Source: Chitinophagaceae bacterium (GTDB lineage: Bacteria > Bacteroidota > Bacteroidia > Chitinophagales > Chitinophagaceae). From it: a stretch of 64,000 bases of DNA. The first letter of the stretch is position 1. Each line of letters opens with the position of its first letter. The notes beneath the pieces are model-generated. The model was given only the letters and a program-made list of their open reading frames with translations. It had not been told where the DNA came from and did no database searches. The position numbers and the translations under genes are program-made. The DNA lies in contig CANFHA010000004.1 of NCBI GenBank assembly GCA_947446645.1, forward strand, positions 124,001 to 188,000. Direction: 5' to 3'. Below, in pieces: positions 1-9,206 of the stretch.

Positions 1-78
1 CAGGGCGAAAAGTACATTGTCTACAATGGCAATTCTTATGGCGCCACTGGCACCGGTATTGCGAAATTGGTATCTTAA
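1..78 (+). CDS. C-terminal end of an unidentified protein (cut by window edge)
   Basis: Frame 1 is open from the first base to a TAA at 76-78 and encodes the last 25 residues of a protein, ending IAKLVS. The peptide is rich in Gly, Asn and Tyr. The short tail 'YGATGTGIAKL' faintly recalls the end of UDP-GlcNAc 2-epimerase-type proteins, but this is too little to name it. It lies 59 bp upstream of a membrane glycosyltransferase gene in the same direction, so the two could be co-transcribed. Confidence 0.45.
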   Translation, partial: QGEKYIVYNGNSYGATGTGIAKLVS

Positions 79-137
79 GCTTCAGAAAATCATTGCAGAC
101 TCCGATATATCGGCCGCTGCACAAAAACATATCTTGA

Positions 138-1445
138 ATGAAATTGAAAGCCGGGGCATTTCAGCTTACTGAAAAATATCTTTCATATGCTACCGGTATA
201 TTCATAGTGTTGGTGATACTATTAAGGTATTTTCATTTCCCTATCACCAGTCCCGGAGGCGGAGATGAACCTTTTTACACTCAGGAGGCAGATTATCTTG
301 CCAGGTACGGCTTTTACAAAGCGCTGTCTCAGGGCACTTCGTTCACGTACACTTTGCTTATTTTTTCGCTTGCCAAGTTATTTTCAATCAGCTTTCTGGC
401 ATCCGGCCGTATTCTGTCGGTAATATTTTTCATGGGCGGCTGCCGTTTACTCTACCTCTTTGTAGGTGCCTTTACCAATGTTGACAATACCGTAAAATAT
501 CTCGCAGTTATTTTTTACACCACCATGTCATCCAGCTGGCTATGGCGTTGCCTGCCCGATAGTACCTGTACTTTTTTTATCCTGGCCGCATTACACCTTG
601 TTTTCAGCAGCAAAAACTACCTGCGTCTTATCAGTGCAGCATTTCTTCTTTTTCTCGCATTTAGCACCAAGCCTGTAGCCATGTTTGTACTTCCAGGCCT
701 TTTCACCTACCTGCTCTTCCGCGGACTGAACAAAGCTACCTGGCTAAAAAACACCAAACAGCTTATCATATTTACATCAGTTTTTATCATCTGCTTTGTT
801 TCTTACCACCTGCCTGGCTACAACACCTATCACCGGCTTATGTTTGAAGACAAGGGGCACACCTACAACGGCGAAACAAGAATAGAAAGCGCAACCAGCT
901 GGACTGAACTAAATAATTATTTCCTCCTCTACAAAGACGTTTATAACAAGCAGAACAAATGGGCTGTCTCATTTGCAGAAGTAATAGAATTTAAAAGGCA
1001 GCACCCCGATGTTGTATTGCAGCTTGGTTACACTCAGTTCATAACTAAGCACCCTATTGTTTATCTAAAGAGTACCGCAGAAAAGTTTTTCTATTACCTG
1101 CCCTATCACATCCAGGGTGGGCTCTTTTTTGCCAAGTGGACTACAATCAACAAATGGGTAAAGAATCAAACGATTATCTACATCATTACGCTCGCGCTTA
1201 TCGCGGCTATTACTGTCTATTACAGGAAGTTCATAAAGGAAAATGCTTTACTTTTCCTCATACCGTTTCTATATTTTTCCGCACTTTCCTTTTACTGCAT
1301 TTCCCAGCTTGAGGATAACTGGTGTTTTTTCTGCCTGCCTTTCCTGGCACTGCCGGTATTAAAGTTCCTAAACAAGTACTTAAATACTTCTATATTAGTG
1401 TTACTCCAGTTCTTGTATACGGTCATACTCATTAAAAACGGCTAA
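138..1445 (+). CDS. Polytopic membrane protein, GT-C (ArnT/PMT-like) glycosyltransferase candidate
   Basis: The 435-residue protein is built of about ten hydrophobic segments, the first at roughly residues 15-35, with short polar loops. The first external loop carries an acidic motif (GGGDEPFY, about residues 40-48), as expected for GT-C fold lipid-linked sugar transferases, where an Asp/Glu in loop 1 is catalytic. A long soluble loop lies near residues 225-320. Such enzymes move a sugar from a polyprenyl-phosphate donor to an acceptor on the outer face of the inner membrane; donor and acceptor cannot be read here. The ATG at 138 precedes a basic N-terminus. It converges on the next gene, with 12 bp between the stops. 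Sequence identity to named families is weak, so the assignment rests on topology and the loop motif. Confidence 0.6.
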   Translation: MKLKAGAFQLTEKYLSYATGIFIVLVILLRYFHFPITSPGGGDEPFYTQEADYLARYGFYKALSQGTSFTYTLLIFSLAKLFSISFLASGRILSVIFFMGGCRLLYLFVGAFTNVDNTVKYLAVIFYTTMSSSWLWRCLPDSTCTFFILAALHLVFSSKNYLRLISAAFLLFLAFSTKPVAMFVLPGLFTYLLFRGLNKATWLKNTKQLIIFTSVFIICFVSYHLPGYNTYHRLMFEDKGHTYNGETRIESATSWTELNNYFLLYKDVYNKQNKWAVSFAEVIEFKRQHPDVVLQLGYTQFITKHPIVYLKSTAEKFFYYLPYHIQGGLFFAKWTTINKWVKNQTIIYIITLALIAAITVYYRKFIKENALLFLIPFLYFSALSFYCISQLEDNWCFFCLPFLALPVLKFLNKYLNTSILVLLQFLYTVILIKNG

Positions 1446-1457
1446 AAATGAGATACA

Positions 1458-2963
1458 TCACTTCTTATGAGCATGCCAAATCAATTCCTCTAGTTTACTT
1501 CTGGTTGGAATAATGCTAGCTCTATACGAACTCATCGGCCCCCATTCAGCTCGCTTGTCTTTTCTGTTCTCGGCCACTACGCTCCACAATATTCTCTTAT
1601 CCTTGCTTACTATATGAACTTTACTATAGGTCCCGCACATAGAGATGAAAAAAGAGGAATCAGGCAAAATCATAACATTTCCTCCTCTTCTGAATGAGGG
1701 TACTTTTTCAGGTGAATTGGGATCGGATTCAATAATACATGTATAGTCCCATACTTTTTCGGGAGCTATATTTTTCGCATTAGGGGGTGCCAGCACAACC
1801 ACATGCGGTATTCCACCAAGGGTACAGGATTTATTATTATAGAGGCACAAATACCCTTCTTGCGTCACCTTACAGCTGTGTTGACCGCAAAACAACTCAT
1901 TCGTCGCCACTTTATCTTTGATTCCTCCCTGGCCTCCTGAGTAAACGCTGCTTACAGTTCCTTCCGGATATTGTACCTTCAAAACACTATTTTCCATCCG
2001 TATACTGAAATATACACAATTCCTTTCTTCATCAAAATAAAATGAATTGCCTCCTCTACTTAAATTGAAAGTTCCTTTAGCATTTTTCATTTTGTTCATA
2101 TTTTCCCTAAAATAGGCAGCTGATTTCCATGACCAAACTATCTTCCCCCGGGCATCATATTCTATTAATGTGCCGTACTCTACTTTCTGAAAAAAATGAC
2201 CTTTCCCATCCCGAATTATTGACTGATCACTTTTATCGAAGAGGTTGCTGTCCTTCGCGTCTAATTCCCATATCGGATGTTCATTTCCTAAAACCATGTA
2301 ATTTCCATTGTTCAATCGCGTAAATTCATGATTATAATTTTCCGCTATTTCTCCACTGATCAAACCTCCGTCAGGTGCCCTCCATAATGTATCTCCGTTG
2401 TAATTAACCTCCAGCGGTACATTGTTAGACAGAAACGTTATTGTGCCTTGGGGTGTGATTTTCAAGTCTGAAACACTGACACCAGTGTCAGAGGGCAGGT
2501 ACCATACCGGTGCGCCAGCCATGTTATAAAGGACTTTACTTTTGTCCTGGAAAAAAAAGGCATCTTTGTATGTCTCAGCAGTCTTTAAAACCCTGCATCT
2601 GGCAAGGGAAGTGTCTACTCCGGGTACAATGCCGGTAGTGAAATGATGAAACTCCGCCAGTGTACTTTTGTGTAAGGACACAACACGCCATGTATAGCTG
2701 GTTCCCCATGATGGCACCTCAATCACTATCTTCTCCTGGCTGGCATTAATAGAGTTAATTATATTTCTTTTAAAGACATCCGCTGTATTAAAGTAGCCCT
2801 TAGCAATTTCAACGCGGTAATCTGCCCCGCTGTCTTCAGGAGGAAAGGAAAAGCCTATTATCCTGTAATTTAGACTCGCACCGTCTCTTGGAAAGATCTG
2901 TGCAGTGACTTTTGGCAGCCATATAAAGATAACTACTACTAATAATAAAAGTTTTTTATTCAT
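1458..2963 (-). CDS. Arylsulfotransferase-like (ASST) secreted beta-propeller protein, copy 1
   Basis: This 501-residue protein begins with a signal peptide (basic MNKK, hydrophobic core, VTA-Q cleavage near residue 21). A beta-sandwich-like N-terminal part follows (LNYRIIGFSF), then a propeller with motifs of the arylsulfate sulfotransferase family: HEFTRLNNGNYMVLG around residue 215, EYDARGKIVWSW around 270-280, and a GQHSC segment near residue 355 that could hold a catalytic His. ASST enzymes transfer sulfate between phenolic compounds in the periplasm through a His intermediate. The gene is a tandem paralogue of its upstream neighbour, with the same start motif and order of blocks. Base composition is more AT-rich than around lipA. 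Substrate is unknown, and a non-catalytic propeller role is possible. Confidence 0.6.
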   Translation of the reverse strand: MNKKLLLLVVVIFIWLPKVTAQIFPRDGASLNYRIIGFSFPPEDSGADYRVEIAKGYFNTADVFKRNIINSINASQEKIVIEVPSWGTSYTWRVVSLHKSTLAEFHHFTTGIVPGVDTSLARCRVLKTAETYKDAFFFQDKSKVLYNMAGAPVWYLPSDTGVSVSDLKITPQGTITFLSNNVPLEVNYNGDTLWRAPDGGLISGEIAENYNHEFTRLNNGNYMVLGNEHPIWELDAKDSNLFDKSDQSIIRDGKGHFFQKVEYGTLIEYDARGKIVWSWKSAAYFRENMNKMKNAKGTFNLSRGGNSFYFDEERNCVYFSIRMENSVLKVQYPEGTVSSVYSGGQGGIKDKVATNELFCGQHSCKVTQEGYLCLYNNKSCTLGGIPHVVVLAPPNAKNIAPEKVWDYTCIIESDPNSPEKVPSFRRGGNVMILPDSSFFISMCGTYSKVHIVSKDKRILWSVVAENRKDKRAEWGPMSSYRASIIPTRSKLEELIWHAHKK

Positions 2964-3030
2964 AATTATTTATAAGCATTTATAGTAAAAATATTCTTTT
3001 CCTTCTACCCAACTTCCTCCTTTTACTTGA

Positions 3031-4497
3031 TTATTTCACTCTTTTTCCTACCACATTTTTACTACCATCAGTTGGTATCCATATCAACCGCTCAAGATCC
3101 TTTCGGGTAATTATACTAGACCTATATAGCACCACTTCCTCCCAGTTAGGCTGAGAAGGTTTTCGCTTTTCAAAATCAGCACTCCATAACACTTCCTTAC
3201 TGCGACCAACAATAAAAACCTTCCCGAATGGCACGGAAACAAACAAACAAGAATCTGGCAACTCTATAACGTTACCCCCCTTGTCATACATGCCTTTTTT
3301 TTGTGTCTTGCCCGCATCGTTATCTCTCGTACATTCATAATCCCATACGTTAACTGCTCTATTTTTTCCCGACTCCTTCATTAACATCACTTTTGAGGAC
3401 GATTCCGGATGGCAGATATTATTATTAAAAATATAGAAATAGCCAGGGGTAGGACTACTGCAGCTATGCTGGCTGCAAAACAGGTTTTTATCCGGATCCT
3501 GCATACTGGCATAATCGGTTGCGCCAAAAGCATCCAAGACGATTCCTTCAGGGTACTTAATTTTCAATATCGTGTTAGTGTTCTTAAAGCTGAGGTAAAT
3601 AACACCAAGCTTTTCATCAAAATAAAACGCATTTTCGTGTACGTTTACACTTGCTTGAGAATGAGAAAAAAAATCCGTTGTTTTATAATATTTGGACGAA
3701 TTCCACGACCAGATTTCTCTTCCGGTTGAATCCAATTCAACAACTGTACCGAAATCAATTTTTCTTTCTGCCGTTCCTGCACTATCAGCGGGTGCTGGCC
3801 ACACCATTGTTTCTGTTCCAAGGGTCATGTAATTGCCGTTTGTTAAACGACAGAAAGAATGATGAAATTCATTTTTTTTGCTGCCTTGTTTTGTATCATC
3901 ATCCTCTATCGGTCTCCATAGAGTATCACCACTATAATTTATTTCAATTGGGTGATTATTTAATAACAACGTAATGGTTCCTTGTGGAGAGAGTTTCAGG
4001 TCGCGAACATAACTTTCCTGGTAAGGAAGGTACCACACAGCATTGCCGTTCATATCATAGAGGGCCGTAGTAGCGTCTGAAAAAACATAGCTATCCATAT
4101 ATTTTGGGCCTTTTTTCAATACCCTGACACGTGAAACGGCTGTATCCACCCAGGGTACACTGCCTGTACTAAAGTGATGGAGCGGCCCCATCTTTATTGA
4201 GTTATTTTTTACGCAAATAGTTCTCCACGTATATTGCTTACCAAAAGCAGGCACCTCTGCTATCACTTTTTCTTCATTGCAGTTAATTGTCTTAATGATG
4301 TTGTCCTTAAAAGCACTTTCCAAAGAATAATTACCATCTGCAATTTCAAGTCGGTATTCTTTGGTCTTTTCGGCTGGGGAAAGAGAAAAGCCTATGATCC
4401 GGTAGTTCAGTATACTGCCTTCTTTTGGCAATACCTCTGCCCACACCTTTGACGGCATGAATAAAACAATAAAAAGTATACTCGTAATTATACGCAT
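3031..4497 (-). CDS. Arylsulfotransferase-like (ASST) secreted beta-propeller protein, copy 2
   Basis: The protein is a paralogue of the gene at 1458-2963. It shares the LNYRIIGFS start of the mature region, a DTAVSRVRVLKKG-type block, HHSFCRLTNGNYMTLG, ELDSTGREIWSWNSS, FYFDEKLGVIYLSF and the CSQHSC segment. I chose the ATG at 4495-4497, giving 488 residues. It begins a clean signal peptide (MRIITSILFIVLFM...VWA) and lies 28 bp after the lipA stop, whereas the longer frame would run deep into lipA. The two copies are separated by 67 bp and probably arose by tandem duplication. Presumed role is periplasmic or surface sulfate transfer, or a non-enzymatic propeller. Confidence 0.6.
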   Translation of the reverse strand: MRIITSILFIVLFMPSKVWAEVLPKEGSILNYRIIGFSLSPAEKTKEYRLEIADGNYSLESAFKDNIIKTINCNEEKVIAEVPAFGKQYTWRTICVKNNSIKMGPLHHFSTGSVPWVDTAVSRVRVLKKGPKYMDSYVFSDATTALYDMNGNAVWYLPYQESYVRDLKLSPQGTITLLLNNHPIEINYSGDTLWRPIEDDDTKQGSKKNEFHHSFCRLTNGNYMTLGTETMVWPAPADSAGTAERKIDFGTVVELDSTGREIWSWNSSKYYKTTDFFSHSQASVNVHENAFYFDEKLGVIYLSFKNTNTILKIKYPEGIVLDAFGATDYASMQDPDKNLFCSQHSCSSPTPGYFYIFNNNICHPESSSKVMLMKESGKNRAVNVWDYECTRDNDAGKTQKKGMYDKGGNVIELPDSCLFVSVPFGKVFIVGRSKEVLWSADFEKRKPSQPNWEEVVLYRSSIITRKDLERLIWIPTDGSKNVVGKRVK

Positions 4498-4525
4498 AGG
4501 ATCAGCTTTTAAAGAAGAGCGGTGC

Positions 4526-5452
4526 CTACCCTTTTGCTTCTTCCCATTTCCGCCTGCCCTCACCTGCAAATACATGCCGCTCGCTATGGTAAGATGAGCG
4601 CACCAGCGGACCGCTCTCCACATAATCAAGCCCCATACGGTAGCCTTCTTCACGATAAAATGCAAACTCATCAGGATGCACAAAACGAACTACCGGCAAA
4701 TGCTTTTGAGTCGGTTGCAAATACTGCCCCATTGTCACCACATCACAGCCATTGTCGGCTAGGTTTTGCAGCGATTGTAATACCTCTTCTTTTTCCTCTC
4801 CCAGGCCCAGCATTATACCACTTTTTGTACGCATGCCGCCATCCTTAAGCCTCCGGATCACCTCCAGACTACGGTGATATTTCGCCTGTATACGTACTTT
4901 TTTAGTTAGCCTTTCTACAGTCTCCAGGTTATGAGATACAACATCGGGAGCCACATCTATCACACGCTGCAGATTTTCCCAGTCACCCTTAAAATCAGGT
5001 ATCAGTGTTTCAAGTGTGGTATCAGGGTTCAGCGCGCGTACCGCTTTTATCGTATTAGCCCATATGATAGAACCGCCATCCTTAAGCTCGTCACGGTCTA
5101 CAGATGTAATTACTGCATGCTTCACCTTCATCAGGTAAATAGCCTCTGCCACACGTTGCGGCTCATCCCAGTCCACAGGTTCGGGTCGCCCGGTAGCTAC
5201 TGCGCAAAACCCGCAGGAACGTGTGCAGACATTGCCAAGTATCATAAACGTTGCAGTGCCCTCACCCCAGCATTCACCCATGTTGGGGCAGTTTCCGCTC
5301 TCACAGATTGTATGAAGTTTGTGCGTATCCACCAGCCCGCGCACATGGCGGTAATTCTCGCCCATGGGCAGTTTCACCCTTAGCCAGCTTGGCTTCTTCA
5401 CACGTGTATCCTGACTTATATCTACAGAACTAATAACCGGCAATTCCTGCAT
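4526..5452 (-). CDS. lipA: Lipoyl synthase
   Basis: LipA is a radical-SAM enzyme that inserts two sulfurs into octanoyl groups on lipoyl domains of 2-oxoacid dehydrogenases and the glycine cleavage H protein. The 308-residue product has both cluster motifs. The auxiliary-cluster cysteines are C50, C55 and C61 ([12 protein letters not shown]). The SAM-cluster CxxxCxxC is C76, C80 and C83 (CTRSCGFC). The conserved serine motif RSSYHS, whose Ser ligates the auxiliary cluster, is near residue 290. Length is normal for the family. It is the first gene of a run continuing into the two ASST-like genes, 28 bp downstream, although a functional link is not evident. A weak promoter-like TTG-N21-CAATTTTG lies upstream of the ATG. 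Confidence 0.96.
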   Translation of the reverse strand: MQELPVISSVDISQDTRVKKPSWLRVKLPMGENYRHVRGLVDTHKLHTICESGNCPNMGECWGEGTATFMILGNVCTRSCGFCAVATGRPEPVDWDEPQRVAEAIYLMKVKHAVITSVDRDELKDGGSIIWANTIKAVRALNPDTTLETLIPDFKGDWENLQRVIDVAPDVVSHNLETVERLTKKVRIQAKYHRSLEVIRRLKDGGMRTKSGIMLGLGEEKEEVLQSLQNLADNGCDVVTMGQYLQPTQKHLPVVRFVHPDEFAFYREEGYRMGLDYVESGPLVRSSYHSERHVFAGEGRRKWEEAKG

Positions 5453-5572
5453 AGAAAGCGAAATTAAACCAGTTTTTGCAAAATTGAACAGAATTTGCGT
5501 AATGAAGCAAGTACAATTATTTATCGGACTATATCAGGTTGATCAAATAAATCAGGAAAATCAAGGTTCAAA

Positions 5573-6415
5573 CTACCACCTCTTGCCAAACTGAAACGCA
5601 ACGTAAGCATCTAAAAAGTAGGGAGTGCCTTTCCTGTTCGCCATCAGCGAAATGTCTTGCGAATAATACTCGAAGTTGAGCCCGGTCTCAGCCCCTATTA
5701 CATTTTTCCGGTTTGCTGAAAAATCAAAATGAAGAGCCGATTTTATATGGCCACCCGGTATGAATTTCATTTCGCCCAGGCCTTTGCTGAATCCTCCGCC
5801 TCCTTGTATCAGGTTCCTGTTTAGGAAAGCAGACCCGGTAGTTTCTGAATACTTGATCGCATTTCCTGCGGTTGCCGTTCCCGGGTCGGTTGCTACATTC
5901 ACATAGTACGGTTTCTCCATCCCTAGCGAAACGCCTATTACATTCAACCAATGTATAGATACCGCACCCGGATCTGGTTTGCCAGCTATCATTCGCATTG
6001 AGCCTACACCAAATTTAAGGGCATAAAAATTATTGATTTTACCGTAAATATACTTTGGGCTACCACTACCACCCGGTAAGGGCGAAGTAATTTTCTTTTC
6101 GGAATTATCTTTCTTTTCAGTGAATTCAAGCTGCATAAGTCGCACCTTGTAAAACATGTCCTTTCGTTTTCCGTCAAGAGATTTCACTTTTCCGAAATCG
6201 GTATAAGCACTCCATCCGTTCGTATTCAGGCATATCCCGAAGCTAAGTTCATTTTTGATACCTGCTGGCCCCTTGCGTACCACGGGTTGCCGTATTTGCT
6301 GCACCTTATTTTTCCTCGTAGTATCTACCGGACGGGCTGTCGTTTGCGCATATGTTTGTACTGCTGCAGTGCAGCTCGCCAACAACAATATGCTTGCTTT
6401 AAAAACCCGGTTCAT
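5573..6415 (-). CDS. Secreted, probably outer-membrane beta-barrel protein of unknown function
   Basis: The protein has 280 residues with a signal peptide (MNRVFKASILLLASCTAAVQTYAQ). A low-complexity basic linker (TTRKNKVQQIRQPVVRKG) follows, and then alternating polar/aromatic strands such as ELSFGICLNTNGWSAYTDFG, NNFYALKFGVGSM and GLNFEYYSQDISLM. It ends in the aromatic strand AYVAFQFGKRW. An aromatic last residue pair and amphipathic strands point to an outer-membrane barrel, a common uncharacterised class in Bacteroidota. It stands alone, with 120 bp to lipA and a divergent OsmC gene 97 bp away. I do not recognise a specific family. Confidence 0.65.
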   Translation of the reverse strand: MNRVFKASILLLASCTAAVQTYAQTTARPVDTTRKNKVQQIRQPVVRKGPAGIKNELSFGICLNTNGWSAYTDFGKVKSLDGKRKDMFYKVRLMQLEFTEKKDNSEKKITSPLPGGSGSPKYIYGKINNFYALKFGVGSMRMIAGKPDPGAVSIHWLNVIGVSLGMEKPYYVNVATDPGTATAGNAIKYSETTGSAFLNRNLIQGGGGFSKGLGEMKFIPGGHIKSALHFDFSANRKNVIGAETGLNFEYYSQDISLMANRKGTPYFLDAYVAFQFGKRW

Positions 6416-6512
6416 AAATTAGTTACAGCAATTTACGAATAATATTTAATATGGTCCGCAACCAATTTACGGAAGATCCATTTTCATTAGTAATTTTAAC
6501 AAAAATTCTGCC

Positions 6513-6911
6513 ATGACAGCTAAAGTAACATACATAGGAGACCTCCGTACAACAGCCACACACACACGCTCGGGGAATGCCATAGAAACCGATGCCCCGG
6601 TGGACAACCACGGCAAAGGCGACCGCTTCTCACCTACTGATCTCGTAGCTACCGCCCTGGCTTCATGTATCGTTACTACCATCGCCATCCAGGCGCCATC
6701 TATAAATATTATGGGTGCCGAATGCGAAGTGGAAAAAATAATGACATCAAATCCACGCAAAATTGGCGAAATAATTGTCACCATCAGCTTCCCCAAAAGC
6801 GGCCCTTATACTGACGAAGAAAAGACACGCCTTTACGATATCGCAGTACATTGTCCCGTGCACCAAAGCTTACATCCTGACTGCAAAAGGACGATCATAT
6901 TTAACTGGTAA
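6513..6911 (+). CDS. OsmC/Ohr family protein (peroxide reductase-like)
   Basis: The 132-residue length and layout fit OsmC-like hydroperoxide reductases. The two redox cysteines are C52 in ASCIVTT and C114 in HCPVHQSL, the pair used to reduce organic hydroperoxides with dihydrolipoamide or a similar thiol. The motif FSPTDLVATALASC is typical of the family. The neighbourhood includes lipA about 1 kb away, which supplies lipoyl groups, but no operon is formed because the genes are divergent. Short members like this form obligate homodimers. Whether it is a true Ohr or an OsmC-like thiol protein of another role cannot be settled from sequence. Confidence 0.88.
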   Translation: MTAKVTYIGDLRTTATHTRSGNAIETDAPVDNHGKGDRFSPTDLVATALASCIVTTIAIQAPSINIMGAECEVEKIMTSNPRKIGEIIVTISFPKSGPYTDEEKTRLYDIAVHCPVHQSLHPDCKRTIIFNW

Positions 6912-6955
6912 GTCGATAGAAAATAAGAGGAGGGAAAAACAGGCATACGGTGCAG

Positions 6956-9187
6956 TTAGGCATGTAGTTCTGCTTTAAGCTGATTATACTCAGCTATCAG
7001 AAACATAAGCTTGCTTACATCGTTATTTTTGCGCGTAATAAGTGCATCAAATAGGTCTTTATGCACTTCCAGGTTTCCAGCTAGCTGCTGGGCTGCTTCT
7101 TTATTAATGCCAGTAATAGCCGCACTCAGTTGCGTACTGGCATTCCTCGCCTCGCCTATCAGCTCAGCTTCAAGCAAATTATATTTTTCAGAAACGGTCT
7201 TGGTTATCGCACTTCTATCCTGGTCATACTTGCTGATCTTCGTATCTACAGCCACAGCTGCCAGTTTATACTCTTCACCCGCTTTTGCTATATAACTGCT
7301 GTGAGTTTGTTGCAGGTCAGCAAGCTTCCGGTTCACAATCGGCAGTTCTTGATTATAGTGCATGTTCGCATTGGCAACAATATTATTGTTCTCCTGCTTG
7401 TCAAGGTCATCCCGCCATGCTTTCAATAATACAGCCCTCACTTTACCTATCGCCGGCACCTTTACGAATGCCTTTTTACGATCCTTTATAGCTCCATTTT
7501 GTGAATTTACATCCAGCACATCCGCCGCCGTCACAAAGCCATGGGCATGCAGGTTACCCAACATGTTCACGTTTAAAAATCCGAATATTTTTTCGAAGTT
7601 ATCCTTGATACTATATGCAACTAATTTATCCGGATCGGTGGTCCGCCGCAAAATATCCTGGTCCCTTCTGTTGATCAAAGTTCTTTGCTCTTCCTCCAGC
7701 ACAGCCCGCATACTATGAAACTGTGTCGTAGGCGCTTCTATCAACCTTTTATAAACCTCACTCTTCTCCGCTTTCAGCTCTGCTATTTTGCTCAGTATTT
7801 CCTGCGTTGCTATTTTCCGCTCATCGCTTTCCGCTTCAAATAGCCGCTTCGCCTTTTCGTCTACAGCGTCTAGACATTTCCTGGTTTCCAGCGCAGCGCT
7901 CCTGCTATCTGCAGCCTCCTTGTCTAATATTGATTTTTGCCCAGACCGAAAATCAGAAATAATATTGTTCAGGCTCGCAGCATATACCTGCTCCCCCTTC
8001 AATACAAGGTTTATTTCACGTCCCTTCACCCTTATTTTTTCAAGCAATATATCCTTCTGCGATTGGCCAAAAATTTTTTTTATCACAGCAACGATCTCCG
8101 ACCCCATCTTTGCAGGTAGCAGATATACTGCCGGAAAGTTCACAGTAATAGTCGGTGAGAATACCAATGAGTTACTCCCGCTTGCCGCCGGTAAAAGAAT
8201 GTTCTTAGACGGTAGTTTTCTCTTTAAAAATGTAATTTCCGGTGGCGCCAGCACACGGCACCAGTCGTCGGCCGATGGTCTGGCCATGGGGTTAGTATGC
8301 CCCTCGGTAAAGCAGGCAATAAAAAGCTCCTGCACATTTGCCGGCAACAATTTAAATCGGTTATGCGGCGGCGGCACCACCTTGAAAAACTGGCGCTTGT
8401 TTCCATTCGGAAACAGCCCATTCTGAACCATCTCTGCCAGTCCGTTGCAATTGCTATAAGGCGGATTGCAACTACCCGTGAACGGATGTATACCACACAG
8501 CAAACGGTAAAAGATTACAGCCATGCTGAACCGGTCCCAGCAATCGTCAAGTGAGTCTTCAATGTTAAAATGGCTGTTATACGATTCAGGCGGCGAATAC
8601 TCCGGTGTGGCCACAGGCGCTTTAAAGATCATCTTCCTGTCACTAACCACGCCTATGCTGTCAATATCTATAATGGATATCAATCCGTTGGGCTGAATTA
8701 TAACATTCTCTGGCTTCATATCTACCAGCACATATCGCTCTGTGCTGTGCAGGTGATACATGGCCACTGCTATATTAAAGCATATCTTGCTTCTCAGCTT
8801 TATGGTATCAGGCGTATTAAAATCGAACTTAGCCCATTCATGGGGCAAATGTTTGTGGCGCGCAGGGTGACAAAGAAACTCTAGTTTCACTCCCTTGGCA
8901 TAGGGTATTATTATACCAGCAAATTTCCCATTCTCAACCACTATTTCATCAATCCATATTATAGCCTGGCTATTACCTTGCTCCGCTCTTATCGGATTGT
9001 CAATCAGGTATTCGATCTTCTGCTGTCGGTGTATATCCCTCTTCTCAGGTTTGAAGATCTTAACCACATGATTGGCATATTCAGCTGGCTTCAGTATTCT
9101 GAATAGATCACCCTCCCCTCCGCTGGCAAAGGCCACATCCTCTATAGTAACACTGATATTTTTCCGGGTCTGAATCACCTTAGACAT
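6956..9187 (-). CDS. TerY-P-type protein kinase with C-terminal coiled-coil / HhH-like region
   Basis: Residues about 15-300 form a eukaryotic-like kinase. The glycine-rich loop is GGEG (23-26) and the ATP lysine K43 lies in VVKIFKP. The catalytic loop is VDMKPEN, with D156, K158 and N161, and lacks the usual HR before D. The metal-binding motif is DID (174-176) in place of DFG. A region of long charged helices with coiled-coil character follows. It is interrupted around residues 540-600 by a helix-hairpin-helix-like stretch (MLGNLHAHGFVTAADVLD...VPAIGKVRAVLLKAW), a feature linked to TerY-P kinases. Only 19 bp separate it from the PP2C gene upstream, and the vWA gene precedes that: the kinase/phosphatase/TerY set. 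Substrates are unknown. Confidence 0.85.
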   Translation of the reverse strand: MSKVIQTRKNISVTIEDVAFASGGEGDLFRILKPAEYANHVVKIFKPEKRDIHRQQKIEYLIDNPIRAEQGNSQAIIWIDEIVVENGKFAGIIIPYAKGVKLEFLCHPARHKHLPHEWAKFDFNTPDTIKLRSKICFNIAVAMYHLHSTERYVLVDMKPENVIIQPNGLISIIDIDSIGVVSDRKMIFKAPVATPEYSPPESYNSHFNIEDSLDDCWDRFSMAVIFYRLLCGIHPFTGSCNPPYSNCNGLAEMVQNGLFPNGNKRQFFKVVPPPHNRFKLLPANVQELFIACFTEGHTNPMARPSADDWCRVLAPPEITFLKRKLPSKNILLPAASGSNSLVFSPTITVNFPAVYLLPAKMGSEIVAVIKKIFGQSQKDILLEKIRVKGREINLVLKGEQVYAASLNNIISDFRSGQKSILDKEAADSRSAALETRKCLDAVDEKAKRLFEAESDERKIATQEILSKIAELKAEKSEVYKRLIEAPTTQFHSMRAVLEEEQRTLINRRDQDILRRTTDPDKLVAYSIKDNFEKIFGFLNVNMLGNLHAHGFVTAADVLDVNSQNGAIKDRKKAFVKVPAIGKVRAVLLKAWRDDLDKQENNNIVANANMHYNQELPIVNRKLADLQQTHSSYIAKAGEEYKLAAVAVDTKISKYDQDRSAITKTVSEKYNLLEAELIGEARNASTQLSAAITGINKEAAQQLAGNLEVHKDLFDALITRKNNDVSKLMFLIAEYNQLKAELHA

Positions 9188-9206
9188 ACATAAAATATTT
9201 TCACTT

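Noticed and set aside
4498-4683. 62-residue N-terminal extension of the second ASST-like protein
   Set aside because: It lies inside lipA on the same strand, and a clean signal peptide starts at the ATG at 4497.
7788-8426. 212-codon plus-strand frame opposite the kinase
   Set aside because: It is a shadow of the kinase gene on the other strand, with low-complexity Ser-rich composition and no family signal.
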